From: CAZFIO01 sp964519585
Lineage (GTDB): Bacteria > Bacillota > Clostridia > Tissierellales > Tissierellaceae
DNA length: 10,158 nucleotides
Direction of reading: 5' to 3'
Assembly: GCA_964519585.1 (NCBI GenBank)
Contig: CAZFIO010000076.1
Span: 1 to 10,158, forward strand
Shown here: positions 1 through 6,797 of the stretch, in pieces
Numbering within the stretch: the stretch's first letter is position 1
Layout: each line of letters begins with the position of its first letter
Made by a program: the position numbers and the translations under genes
The notes under the pieces: model-generated
The model's input: the letters and a program-made list of their open reading frames with translations, nothing else
Told to the model about the DNA's origin: nothing
Databases searched by the model: none

Positions 1-20
1 GCGCAATTTGGAAAAAGGTT

Positions 21-1463
21 TTGGATAAATACATAGAGATAAAGGATAAGACAAAAGAATTTATTGCCCAAAAATTCAAAAAAGAGAATTTTAAGCTCTT
101 GAAAGATTTTCAGCTAAGTAAGGATGCCACACGAAAGGCTTTAATAGGTTTAATGGTTTTTTCCATGTTTGCAATGGGATTTACCGCTTTCAAGGTAAAT
201 GAAATTAGGACAAGGGCTTTTGATATATACATAAATGAAGTAAAGGTTGGTTCTGCAAGAGATGAGAACACACTAGTAGAAATAATAGATGAATTAGAAA
301 ATGAATTATCTAAAATACATGATATGGAAATCCTTATCAATGAGGGGATTGAACTAGAGCCAACTCATTTAAAAGATAAAGAAATATCCACATATGATGA
401 ACTGAAAAAAGAGATAAAAAACACCATTGATTTTGTGGTTGCTGCATATGCCCTAAATATAGATGGCGAAGAAATTGGTGTATTGAAATGTGAGAATGAT
501 GCAAAAGAGGTAGTTAAAAGGATACAAGACTATCATCTTGAAAATATTCCTGAAAATTCAAGAATCGAAGATTATAAAATTGTAGAAAATATAGAGTACA
601 TAAAAAAAGAAGTGAATATAAATGAATTAGATGAGATAGAAGACTTGGTTGAATATATTAAAGATGGGGGAGAAGAAATCAAAACCCATATTATAGAAGT
701 TGGGGAGAATTTTTGGACACTGGCTCTATTTTATAACACAACCATGGAGGAACTAGAAAAGGCCAATCCAGACAAGGAACCACGAAGGCTGATGCCGGGT
801 GATGAAATAAAGTTAGTAATGCCAGTATCAAAAATTACTGTAGAGACTATCGAAGAAGTTGAATACACTGAAGCTATAAGCTTTGATGTTGAAGTTGAAA
901 CAAGCTCCAGTATGTATAAAAACCAAAGCAAGATAAAGGTATCCGGTAAAAGAGGAGAAACTAAAATACTAGCAAAAGAAATAAAACACAATGGCATACT
1001 TGTAGATAAGCAAGTAATAAAAGAAGAAGTTGTAAAGGAACCTGTAACACAAGTGGTTGTAAAAGGAACTAAAGAGGTACCAAAAACTGTTGCAACTGGA
1101 ATCTTCCTAATGCCTACCAGGGGGAGAATAAGTTCAGCCTTTGGAAGAAGATGGGGAAGAATGCACAAGGGGATAGATATAGCTGCATCCCATGGGACTG
1201 CTATAAAAGCTGCAGATGGAGGTACAGTTGTATTTTCAGGATGGAAAAACTCCTATGGATATATGATTGAAATTAATCATGGCAATGGTTACACAACCAA
1301 ATATGCCCATTGTAGCGCCCTTCATGTAAAGGCAGGGGCTAAGGTTTATAAGGGCCAACATATAGCCAATGTAGGAAGTACGGGAAATTCTACAGGATCA
1401 CATCTACACTTTGAAGTTCTAAGATATGGATCAAATTTAAACCCAAGTAACTTTGTAAGATAA
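21..1463 (+). CDS. Membrane-anchored LysM-G5-M23 peptidoglycan endopeptidase
   Basis: This is a cell-wall metallopeptidase of the M23 (lysostaphin/LytM-like) family, expected to cut peptide cross-links in peptidoglycan outside the membrane. Counting from the TTG at 21, a basic N-terminus precedes one hydrophobic segment at about residues 41-58, which acts as a signal anchor. A charged, probably helical spacer follows. Then come a LysM peptidoglycan-binding domain (about 221-267, with GENFWTLALFYN and LMPGDEI), a G5 domain (about 272-354) and the catalytic domain (about 367-476). The catalytic domain has the zinc motif HKGID (H382, D386), YAH (H430) and HLHFEV (H461, H463), so it should be active. 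The start is uncertain. The frame stays open upstream to base 3, and the AAAGG before the TTG is only two bases away, so the gene may begin outside the window. A strong terminator follows the stop at once. Family assignment is secure; the exact bond cut is not known. Confidence 0.93.
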   Translation: MDKYIEIKDKTKEFIAQKFKKENFKLLKDFQLSKDATRKALIGLMVFSMFAMGFTAFKVNEIRTRAFDIYINEVKVGSARDENTLVEIIDELENELSKIHDMEILINEGIELEPTHLKDKEISTYDELKKEIKNTIDFVVAAYALNIDGEEIGVLKCENDAKEVVKRIQDYHLENIPENSRIEDYKIVENIEYIKKEVNINELDEIEDLVEYIKDGGEEIKTHIIEVGENFWTLALFYNTTMEELEKANPDKEPRRLMPGDEIKLVMPVSKITVETIEEVEYTEAISFDVEVETSSSMYKNQSKIKVSGKRGETKILAKEIKHNGILVDKQVIKEEVVKEPVTQVVVKGTKEVPKTVATGIFLMPTRGRISSAFGRRWGRMHKGIDIAASHGTAIKAADGGTVVFSGWKNSYGYMIEINHGNGYTTKYAHCSALHVKAGAKVYKGQHIANVGSTGNSTGSHLHFEVLRYGSNLNPSNFVR

Positions 1464-1494
1464 GAAGAGATTGAGGACATCCTCAATCTCTTTT
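1464..1494 (+). terminator. Intrinsic terminator after the M23 peptidase, possibly bidirectional
   Basis: A perfect 12-bp stem has arms AAGAGATTGAGG (1465-1476) and CCTCAATCTCTT (1481-1492) around the loop ACAT, followed by further T's. It starts directly after the peptidase stop codon. Read on the minus strand the same hairpin is followed by a weaker T-rich stretch (CTTCTTATCTT), so it may also end transcripts of the converging ATPase gene, whose stop lies about 60 bases away. Confidence 0.85.
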
Positions 1495-1551
1495 ACTTTG
1501 TCTAGTTATTTTATTCTTAGTGGCCTAAAAGATTATTAGAATATGGATTTT

Positions 1552-4242
1552 CTAGGCAGATTTTTTACTAGGTATAAATTTATATAACTCACCAACAATC
1601 AAAGGTATAAAGGAAAATGTAAGAACAATTCTCCATTGACTTAAATCTAAGGGCATGGTGTCAAATATAGGCTGAAGGGCTGGTATATATAGGACAAGAA
1701 GGGTTAAGAAAAATGAAAATCCAGTACCATAAACCAGGGTCCTGTTTGTAAAAAGGCCTATTTCAAAAAGACTGTGCTTTTGAGATCTGGTAGAATATGC
1801 CCTAAGAAGTTCTGCCATGATTAATGTGGTAAAGGTTATAGACCTTGCCATATCTAGATTTTCTGGATATAGATTTAAAGATACTAAATAAGCTGATATG
1901 GTAGAGATGCCTATTGCAATACTTTGTATTATGGTTCTTATAACCATATCCCTGTTAAACAAAGCCTCCTTAGGATTTCTAGGGGGATTTTCCATTATAT
2001 CCGGATCCCCTTCTTCCACACCTAAGGCTAGGGCAGGGAAGCTGTCTGTAACAAGATTTAACCATAGAAGCTGAATAGGCACCAAGGGTACCGGTAATCC
2101 TAGCAAAATACTAACAAAGACCAATATGATTTCCCCTATATTACAAGATAATAAAAAGTAGACAAACTTTCTAATATTATCATAGATTACCCTACCCTCT
2201 TCAACAGCTGCAACTATACTGGCAAAGTTGTCATCTGTAAGGATTAGGTCAGAAGTGTTTTTGGCAACATCTGTACCCGTAATCCCCATGGCCACACCTA
2301 TATCAGCCTTCTTAAGGGCCATAGCATCATTTACACCATCCCCTGTCATAGCAACTATATGGCCATTTGCCTTAAGGGCAGAAATAATCCTTACCTTGTG
2401 TTCTGGTGACACCCTAGCATAAACCTTGACCTTTTCAACTAGGGTACCCAATTCCCTATCATTGAGCCTATCTATTTCAGCACCCATAATTGTTTCATCT
2501 TCGTTTTCAACTATACCTAAATCTTTGGCAATAGCAAAGGCAGTATCCTTATAGTCGCCTGTAATCATTACTGTCCTTATACCTGCCTTTTTACATAGTT
2601 TAATTGCATCCTTGGCTTCAGACCTAGGTGGGTCAATCATACCTACAAGGCCAACAAAGACCATTCTTGACTCTATCTTATCTGGGCTTATATCATCCTC
2701 TAAACCGTCGTATTCTCTGTAGGCTAGGGATAAAACCCTTAAGGCATCCTTTGAGAATCTTGAATTTGTTTCAAGTACCTTTTCTTTTAGTTTTTCATCA
2801 AATGGAAGGACCCTCCCTTCCAAATATATATAATCACACTTATCTATAACAATATCCGGAGCACCCTTGGTAAAGGATACTATCTTTCCTGGGATAAAAT
2901 TTTCATGGAAGCTGGTCATCATTTTTCTAGAAGAATCAAAAGGGATTTCTTCCACCCTGGGGTAGAGTTTCATGTACTTATCCTTAAGCATATTGGCCTT
3001 AGCAGCTAGAGTAACAAGTGCCCCTTCTGTAGGATCGCCAATAATAGCATATCCATCTTCACTTCTTTCCAGGATAGCATCATTTGCTAATAGGCCTATG
3101 GACAACAATCTATTTAAATCTTTTTTACCATCCAAGGGCTCTTTATTTCCCTCTAAGTAAAAGTCTCCTTTAGGTTCATAGCCAGTCCCCTGAACATTAA
3201 AAACTTGATTATTGGTAAACACTCTCACAACAGTCATTTCATTTTGTGTAAGGGTGCCTGTTTTATCGGAGCAAATAACAGTTGTAGAACCTAGAGTTTC
3301 AACCGCCAGAAGTTTCTTCACAATTGCATGGCGTTTTACCATCCGATTCATGCCTAGGGCTAGCACTATGGTAACAATAGCAGGAAGACCTTCTGGAATT
3401 GCTGCAACAGCCAAGCTAATAGCAACCATAAGCATATCCAGAAAACCCCTATCCTGGATTAATCCAACTATAAAAACTATAATACAGATACCAATAGTTA
3501 TAAGGCCCAGATACTTGCCCAATTGGTTCAGTTGCCTTTGTAGCGGAGTTTCTTCAGTGTCATAGGATTGGATAGCAGTTGCAATTTTCCCTATCTCTGT
3601 ATTATGGCCGGTTTCAACCACTAGGCCCTTTCCACGACCATAGGTTACTATGGTACTTGTATAGGCCATGTTTAGTCTATCTCCTAGAGAGATATCTTCC
3701 TTAAGGTCACTATCCCAGTGTTTTTCTACAGGCACAGACTCTCCTGTCAATGAAGCTTCCTCTATTTTTAAATTCATAGATTCAATAAGCCTTAGATCAG
3801 CTGGAACTATGTCTCCGGCTTCTAAAAGAACAATGTCACCGGGAACCAGATTGCTTGCAGGAATAATTTCTAAATGATTATTTCTTATAACCTTTGCAGT
3901 GGGTGAGGCCATCTGTTTTAGGGCGGCCAAGGATTTTTCTGCCTTACCCTCCTGGTAGATACCCAAAAATGCATTTACTATAACTATAGCAAGTATTACA
4001 ATAGAGTCTGTTTTTTCTCCAACAAAAATAGAAACAATAGCAGCTGCAATTAGTATTAGGACAAGGAAATCAGAAAGCTGGTCCTTCAACTTATCCAAAA
4101 AACCCTTTCCTTTTTCCTCCTGAAGTTGATTGTGCCCATATTTTTGAATTCTTTCATTGACTTCTAAGTCATCAAGTCCAGAATCAAAACTGGTGGATAG
4201 CTTAGATTTTATTTCTTCTAGGGTAAACTTATACCATTCCAT
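1552..4242 (-). CDS. SERCA/PMCA-like P-type cation ATPase, probable Mn2+ (and/or Ca2+) exporter
   Basis: This is a P2-type ATPase that uses ATP to pump divalent cations across the cytoplasmic membrane. At 896 residues it is full length. In order it shows a cation_ATPase_N domain (about 1-75), the actuator loop TGES (166-169), M4 with AAIPEGLPA (E284), phosphorylation motif DKTGTLT (D326), nucleotide-binding KGAPD (459-463), TGDGVNDA (633-640) and a C-terminal transmembrane block. The cation ligands of SERCA line up: E284, N701 and E704 (NIGE), N729/T732/D733 (NLVTD) and E811 in M8. Both SERCA-type sites therefore look present. The start is fixed by AAGGAGGAG (4250-4258) seven bases before the ATG. 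The long leader contains a yybP-ykoY Mn2+ riboswitch and terminator (annotated separately). Known relatives under this riboswitch include Lactococcus yoaB and the pneumococcal Mn2+ exporter MgtA. Homology alone would suggest Ca2+; the riboswitch argues for Mn2+. Substrate is an inference. Confidence 0.95.
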   Translation of the reverse strand: MEWYKFTLEEIKSKLSTSFDSGLDDLEVNERIQKYGHNQLQEEKGKGFLDKLKDQLSDFLVLILIAAAIVSIFVGEKTDSIVILAIVIVNAFLGIYQEGKAEKSLAALKQMASPTAKVIRNNHLEIIPASNLVPGDIVLLEAGDIVPADLRLIESMNLKIEEASLTGESVPVEKHWDSDLKEDISLGDRLNMAYTSTIVTYGRGKGLVVETGHNTEIGKIATAIQSYDTEETPLQRQLNQLGKYLGLITIGICIIVFIVGLIQDRGFLDMLMVAISLAVAAIPEGLPAIVTIVLALGMNRMVKRHAIVKKLLAVETLGSTTVICSDKTGTLTQNEMTVVRVFTNNQVFNVQGTGYEPKGDFYLEGNKEPLDGKKDLNRLLSIGLLANDAILERSEDGYAIIGDPTEGALVTLAAKANMLKDKYMKLYPRVEEIPFDSSRKMMTSFHENFIPGKIVSFTKGAPDIVIDKCDYIYLEGRVLPFDEKLKEKVLETNSRFSKDALRVLSLAYREYDGLEDDISPDKIESRMVFVGLVGMIDPPRSEAKDAIKLCKKAGIRTVMITGDYKDTAFAIAKDLGIVENEDETIMGAEIDRLNDRELGTLVEKVKVYARVSPEHKVRIISALKANGHIVAMTGDGVNDAMALKKADIGVAMGITGTDVAKNTSDLILTDDNFASIVAAVEEGRVIYDNIRKFVYFLLSCNIGEIILVFVSILLGLPVPLVPIQLLWLNLVTDSFPALALGVEEGDPDIMENPPRNPKEALFNRDMVIRTIIQSIAIGISTISAYLVSLNLYPENLDMARSITFTTLIMAELLRAYSTRSQKHSLFEIGLFTNRTLVYGTGFSFFLTLLVLYIPALQPIFDTMPLDLSQWRIVLTFSFIPLIVGELYKFIPSKKSA

Positions 4243-4297
4243 GTATTTTCTCCTCCTTATAATATCTAGTATATCTTATTTGAAAATATTTATAAAC

Positions 4298-4337
4298 AAA
4301 AAAAGACCCATGTTTAATAAACTTAAACATAGGTCTT
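4298..4337 (-). terminator. Riboswitch expression-platform terminator in the ATPase leader
   Basis: Read on the minus strand, the 15-base arms AAGACCTATGTTTAA (4337-4323) and TTAAACATGGGTCTT (4317-4303) pair around a five-base loop with a single G-U pair, then run straight into seven T's (4304-4298). This is a textbook intrinsic terminator about 55 bases before the ATPase start. Its 5' arm contains the GACCTATGT segment that also closes helix P1 of the upstream aptamer. Ligand-stabilised P1 and the terminator should therefore exclude each other, giving read-through when ligand is bound. Confidence 0.92.
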
Positions 4338-4413
4338 GCTTCCTAATTAAATAGGTAAGAGCCGGGCATGTGCCGTATTGACGACTCTTATTTATAAGCT
4401 ACTCCCCTAAGTG
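4329..4413 (-). promoter_or_regulatory. yybP-ykoY family (Mn2+-sensing) riboswitch aptamer
   Basis: On the minus strand the RNA begins ACTTA, then GGGGAGTAGC (4407-4398), the signature loop of this family. A helix AAGAG (4389-4385)/CTCTT (4361-4357) follows, enclosing TCGTCAATAC and an apical GGC/GCC hairpin with CCGG on the return strand. Next is a hairpin CCTA/TAGG (4355-4342), then GCAAGACCTA closing P1. The same ordered elements (GGGGAGUAGC, GUCGUCAAU, CCGGCU, a short hairpin, GCAAGACC) occur in the Lactococcus lactis yoaB riboswitch as I recall it. That family is known to bind Mn2+ and to switch on Mn2+ exporters. P1 is imperfect (one T-T mismatch). I could not run a covariance model, but the match in sequence, helix order and downstream gene is strong. 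Confidence 0.93.
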
Positions 4414-4418
4414 ATTTT

Positions 4419-4447
4419 ATTATATTACTATTATATAAAAATAGCAA
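4419..4447 (-). promoter_or_regulatory. Sigma-A-type promoter for the riboswitch-ATPase transcript
   Basis: On the minus strand a -35 box TTGCTA (4447-4442) and a perfect -10 box TATAAT (4424-4419) are separated by exactly 17 bases. The predicted start, about seven bases downstream near 4412, coincides with the first base of the riboswitch P1 helix, which supports both calls. Confidence 0.8.
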
Positions 4448-4500
4448 GATATAAAATACATTTTTTCAATAATAGTTAAATATGAAAATACCTAATAGTT

Positions 4501-4509
4501 TGATATAAT
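4501..4509 (+). promoter_or_regulatory. Extended -10 promoter for the TraX-family gene
   Basis: TGATATAAT forms an extended -10 element (TG, one base, TATAAT at 4504-4509). No good -35 box is seen 17 bases upstream (TATGAA at best), as is usual for extended -10 promoters. It points away from the riboswitch promoter, so the two genes are divergently transcribed from this roughly 310-base gap. The rest of the gap between 4448 and 4500 is A+T-rich with nothing else I recognise. Confidence 0.55.
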
Positions 4510-4552
4510 AGGCAATATAGATTTATACATATAGGAGAAGGGACTAGGAAGA

Positions 4553-5302
4553 ATGAAAGACCAAAATAGCTATAGTAATTATAAGTTTATAAATGCAGAT
4601 CTATTAAAATTGTTAGCTATTTTTTTCATGCTACTTGACCATATGTGGGCAACTATTATACCTGGAAACCAGTGGATGACCTATGTGGGAAGGTTGGCCT
4701 TTCCTATTTTTGCCTTTCAGATTTCAGAGGGTTTTATTCATACTTCAAATTATAAGGCCTACCTAAAGAGACTCTTTATATTTGGGCTTCTTTCTGAGAT
4801 CCCTTTTAATTTGATGATAAATAGTTCACTTATATATCCCTTCCATCAAAATGTTATGTTTACCTTGTTCTTAGGTTTACTAACCATAAATGAAATTGAG
4901 AAATCCAGAAGGAATCCTAGTACCAAAAACTCCATACTTGCAGCAGGTGCTATTGTTCTATATCCACTTCTTGCTACATTTACCTTTACAGATTATGGAG
5001 CTATGGGGGTATGGACTGTGGTTTTATTTTACCTTTATAGGGATTTTAAGTTTGCCTGGGCTTTTCAATTACTTGGCATGGTTATAATAAATTTAGTAAT
5101 TCTTCAAGGTATGTATATAGATGTGGACTTGTTTGGAATGGTTTGGGATTTTCAAACCCAAGGATTTGCAGTGCTGGCCCTAATACCTATATGGCTCTAT
5201 AATGGGAAAAAGGGAAGCAATAGCCCCATATTTAAGTATTCAATGTATATATTCTACCCAGCCCATATGTTGATTTTATATTTGATATTTAAGTTTAGGT
5301 AG
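4553..5302 (+). CDS. TraX-family polytopic membrane protein (putative acyltransferase)
   Basis: This 249-residue integral membrane protein matches the TraX family, named after the F-plasmid protein needed for N-acetylation of pilin. Recognisable family segments are LLDH (27-30), GRLAFPIFAF (46-55), SEGF (58-61), SEIPF (81-85), NVMFTLFLG (100-108) and a final YPAHMLILYL (235-244). About seven or eight hydrophobic segments span the length. Chromosomal copies are common in Firmicutes with no conjugation genes nearby, as here, and their substrate is unknown; acyl transfer to an envelope component is only an inference. The ATG is preceded by AGGAGAAGGG (4533-4542), with a second weaker AGGAA too close to the start. 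The gene appears monocistronic. No terminator is seen after it; instead an 11-bp repeat array begins four bases past the stop. Confidence 0.85.
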   Translation: MKDQNSYSNYKFINADLLKLLAIFFMLLDHMWATIIPGNQWMTYVGRLAFPIFAFQISEGFIHTSNYKAYLKRLFIFGLLSEIPFNLMINSSLIYPFHQNVMFTLFLGLLTINEIEKSRRNPSTKNSILAAGAIVLYPLLATFTFTDYGAMGVWTVVLFYLYRDFKFAWAFQLLGMVIINLVILQGMYIDVDLFGMVWDFQTQGFAVLALIPIWLYNGKKGSNSPIFKYSMYIFYPAHMLILYLIFKFR

Positions 5303-5306
5303 AAGA

Positions 5307-5383
5307 GAACGATAGGGGAACAATGGGGGAACAATGGGGGAACAATGGGGGAACGATTGCGGAACGATGGTTGAACAATAGGG
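5307..5383 (+). repeat. Seven tandem 11-bp repeats (GAACAATGGGG-like)
   Basis: Seven consecutive 11-base units begin four bases after the TraX-family stop: GAACGATAGGG, then GAACAATGGGG three times, then GAACGATTGCG, GAACGATGGTT and GAACAATAGGG. GAAC at the start of every unit and AT at positions 6-7 are invariant. A reading frame runs through the array but only encodes repeat translation. A related array with the same period sits at 8709-8774. No function is known to me. Confidence 0.9.
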
Positions 5384-5657
5384 GAATAAAGAAGGGTGGT
5401 GGTTACATGAATAAATTATCAGAAAGAAAATATATTAGATTAGAAAATTATGATTACACACAAGTAGGTTATTATTATGTAACCATATATGCTCAAGATA
5501 GAAAAAACTGTTTGGTGAAATAAGTAATGGTAGAATAATATTAAATAATAGGGGGGAAATGGTAGAAAGGTGGATACATGAAATTGAAAACAAGTTTTCC
5601 AATATACTAATTGACAGGTATATTATAATGCCTAACCACATTCATTGCATAATAAAC

Positions 5658-5683
5658 GTAGGGGCAGACCTGTGTGTCTGCCC
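5658..5683 (+). repeat. REP-like palindrome, first copy, inside the transposase gene
   Basis: The element begins GTAGG. A perfect 8-bp stem GGGCAGAC (5662-5669)/GTCTGCCC (5676-5683) encloses the loop CTGTGT. In the transposase frame it encodes GADLCVCP, a segment with no place in the core fold. It pairs in inverted orientation with the copy at 5711-5736. Confidence 0.8.
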
Positions 5684-5710
5684 ACAAGAAAACATAAAAT
5701 TACATAATAT

Positions 5711-5736
5711 GGACGGACACATAGGTCCGCCCCTAC
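5711..5736 (-). repeat. REP-like palindrome, second copy, inverted
   Basis: Read on the minus strand it begins GTAGG and has the stem GGGCGGAC/GTCCGTCC around CTATGT, with one G-T wobble. It matches the first copy base for base except at a handful of positions. The two copies face each other across 27 bases, the arrangement typical of paired REP units (BIME-like). In the reading frame it gives GHIGPPLP. Confidence 0.78.
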
Positions 5737-5991
5737 CACAAATGATTCAATGGTTTAAAACTATGACAACTAATGAATACATAAAGGGTGTAAAAAACAA
5801 GATTTACCCACCTTTTAATAGGAAAATTTGACAACGAAATTATTATGATAGAATAATAAGAAATGAAAAGGAATATGAAAAGATATGTGAATATATAGAA
5901 ACAAATCCGCTTAAATGGGATGAAGATGAATATTATATTTAGTGTCACTTTTTTTCCCTTATATTTCACATTAAATAACTGGAGGATGATT

Positions 5992-6786
5992 ATGACTTTT
6001 GAATTTTGCTCTCTATCTAGTGGCAGTTCTGGAAATTGCCAGTATCTAGGGACAGACAAGATAAGATTATTAATAGATGCAGGTTTTTCTGGAAAAAGAA
6101 TAGAGGAATTATTAAGTTCTATAGATGTATGTCCCAAGTCTTTGGATGGAATCTTGGTGACCCATGAGCATATAGACCATATAAAGGGGGTAGGAGTCCT
6201 ATCAAGAAGATACAACATCCCCATCTATGCTAATGAAAATACCTGGGGTGGTATGGAAGACCAAATAGGGAAAATAGGACTAGAAAATATAAAAACCTTT
6301 GATACTGGAAGCTACTTAAGTATGGGAGACCTGGATATACTTCCTATACGAATCTTTCACGATGCTATAGAACCTGTAGGCTTTATTGTAAGAAAGGGAA
6401 ATAAAAAGATATCTATCATAACTGATACAGGATGGATGAATGATGAAATAACAGGAAGAATTAAGGATTCAGATCTATATTTTATAGAGTCAAACCATGA
6501 CATACAGATGCTTAAAAGTGGGTCATATCCCTGGCCACTTAAGCAAAGAATATTAAGCATAAGGGGCCATATGTCAAATGAAGACACGGGACGGATTCTA
6601 AGCAAGGTATTAAAAGGCAAGGGGGAAAGAATATTGCTGGCACATCTAAGTGCAGATAACAATATCCCAGACCTGGCCTTGAAAACTGTTGGAGATATTT
6701 TGGCAAATAAGGGAATAGATATAGGAAGAGATATAAAACTTGGTTTAAGTCATAGGGACAAAACCACCTTAGTATATAATGTCTAG
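5992..6786 (+). CDS. walJ: WalJ/YycJ-type metallo-beta-lactamase-fold hydrolase
   Basis: This 264-residue cytoplasmic enzyme has the metallo-beta-lactamase fold. The N-terminus FCSLSSGSSGN is the hallmark of the WalJ (YycJ) family. The metal ligands follow: H58, H60, D62 and H63 in THEHIDH, then H123, D145 in ITDTG, and a late LAHLSADNN. In Bacillus and relatives walJ follows the walRK cell-wall two-component genes. It has been linked to coordinating cell division with DNA replication and reported to have DNA exonuclease activity; the physiological substrate is unsettled. I chose the ATG at 5992, six bases after GGAGG (5981-5985). The ATG at 5986 abuts the ribosome site, and the frame-open start at 5920 lies in the transposase pseudogene. 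htrA follows after 11 bases, so co-transcription is likely. walRK are not in the window, and I cannot place a convincing promoter in the short gap upstream. Confidence 0.93.
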   Translation: MTFEFCSLSSGSSGNCQYLGTDKIRLLIDAGFSGKRIEELLSSIDVCPKSLDGILVTHEHIDHIKGVGVLSRRYNIPIYANENTWGGMEDQIGKIGLENIKTFDTGSYLSMGDLDILPIRIFHDAIEPVGFIVRKGNKKISIITDTGWMNDEITGRIKDSDLYFIESNHDIQMLKSGSYPWPLKQRILSIRGHMSNEDTGRILSKVLKGKGERILLAHLSADNNIPDLALKTVGDILANKGIDIGRDIKLGLSHRDKTTLVYNV

Positions 6787-6797
6787 GAGTGATTAGT

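Larger units (their letters stand above)
5407..5942 (+). pseudogene. Decayed REP-associated Y1/HUH transposase (RAYT, TnpA_REP-like)
   Basis: The conceptual product belongs to the Y1 transposase superfamily of REP-associated tyrosine transposases. These are single-copy HUH nucleases thought to act on REP palindromes. The start region reads YDYTQVGYYYVTIYAQDRK. After a frameshift it continues FGEISNGRIILNNRGEMVERW, then MPNHIHCII with the HUH histidines at 5637-5639 and 5643-5645, and FKTMTTNEYI with a candidate catalytic tyrosine at 5778-5780. The end reads QRNYYDRIIRNEKEYEKICEYIETNPLKWD. Two lesions are visible. One base is lost near the A-run at 5502-5507. TGA at 5829-5831 stands where the family has the tryptophan of WQRNYY, so TGG became TGA. 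Both lesions look recent, since the rest is well preserved. Two inverted REP-like palindromes lie within the gene. An in-frame extension upstream of the ATG is only translated 11-bp repeat. Confidence 0.88.

Noticed and set aside
731..1168. 145-codon minus-strand frame opposite the M23 peptidase
   Set aside because: It lies wholly antisense to the LysM/G5/M23 coding region, has no ribosome site, and its Ser/Thr/Leu/Ile-rich translation is typical of a shadow frame.
1523..1558. Imperfect hairpin GCCTAAAAGAT / ATTTTCTAGGC overlapping the ATPase stop
   Set aside because: It has two mismatches and no downstream T-run in the right direction; the perfect hairpin at 1464-1494 is the better terminator.
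3212..3565. 117-codon plus-strand frame inside the ATPase gene
   Set aside because: It is antisense to conserved ATPase motifs (M4 and DKTGTLT region) with no recognisable domain or ribosome site.
5307..5383. CRISPR array interpretation of the 11-bp repeats
   Set aside because: The units are contiguous with no spacers and far too short for CRISPR repeats; no cas genes are present.
5323..5406. In-frame N-terminal extension of the transposase remnant
   Set aside because: It only translates the 11-bp repeats and spacer; homologues of this family begin near YDYTQ, shortly after the ATG at 5407.
5920..5991. Upstream in-frame start for walJ giving 24 extra residues
   Set aside because: The extension lies in the end of the transposase pseudogene and lacks a ribosome site, whereas ATG 5992 follows GGAGG by six bases and gives the family N-terminus.
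5733..6224. 163-codon minus-strand frame across the transposase end and walJ
   Set aside because: It runs antisense to the well-supported walJ HxHxDH region and shows no domain of its own.
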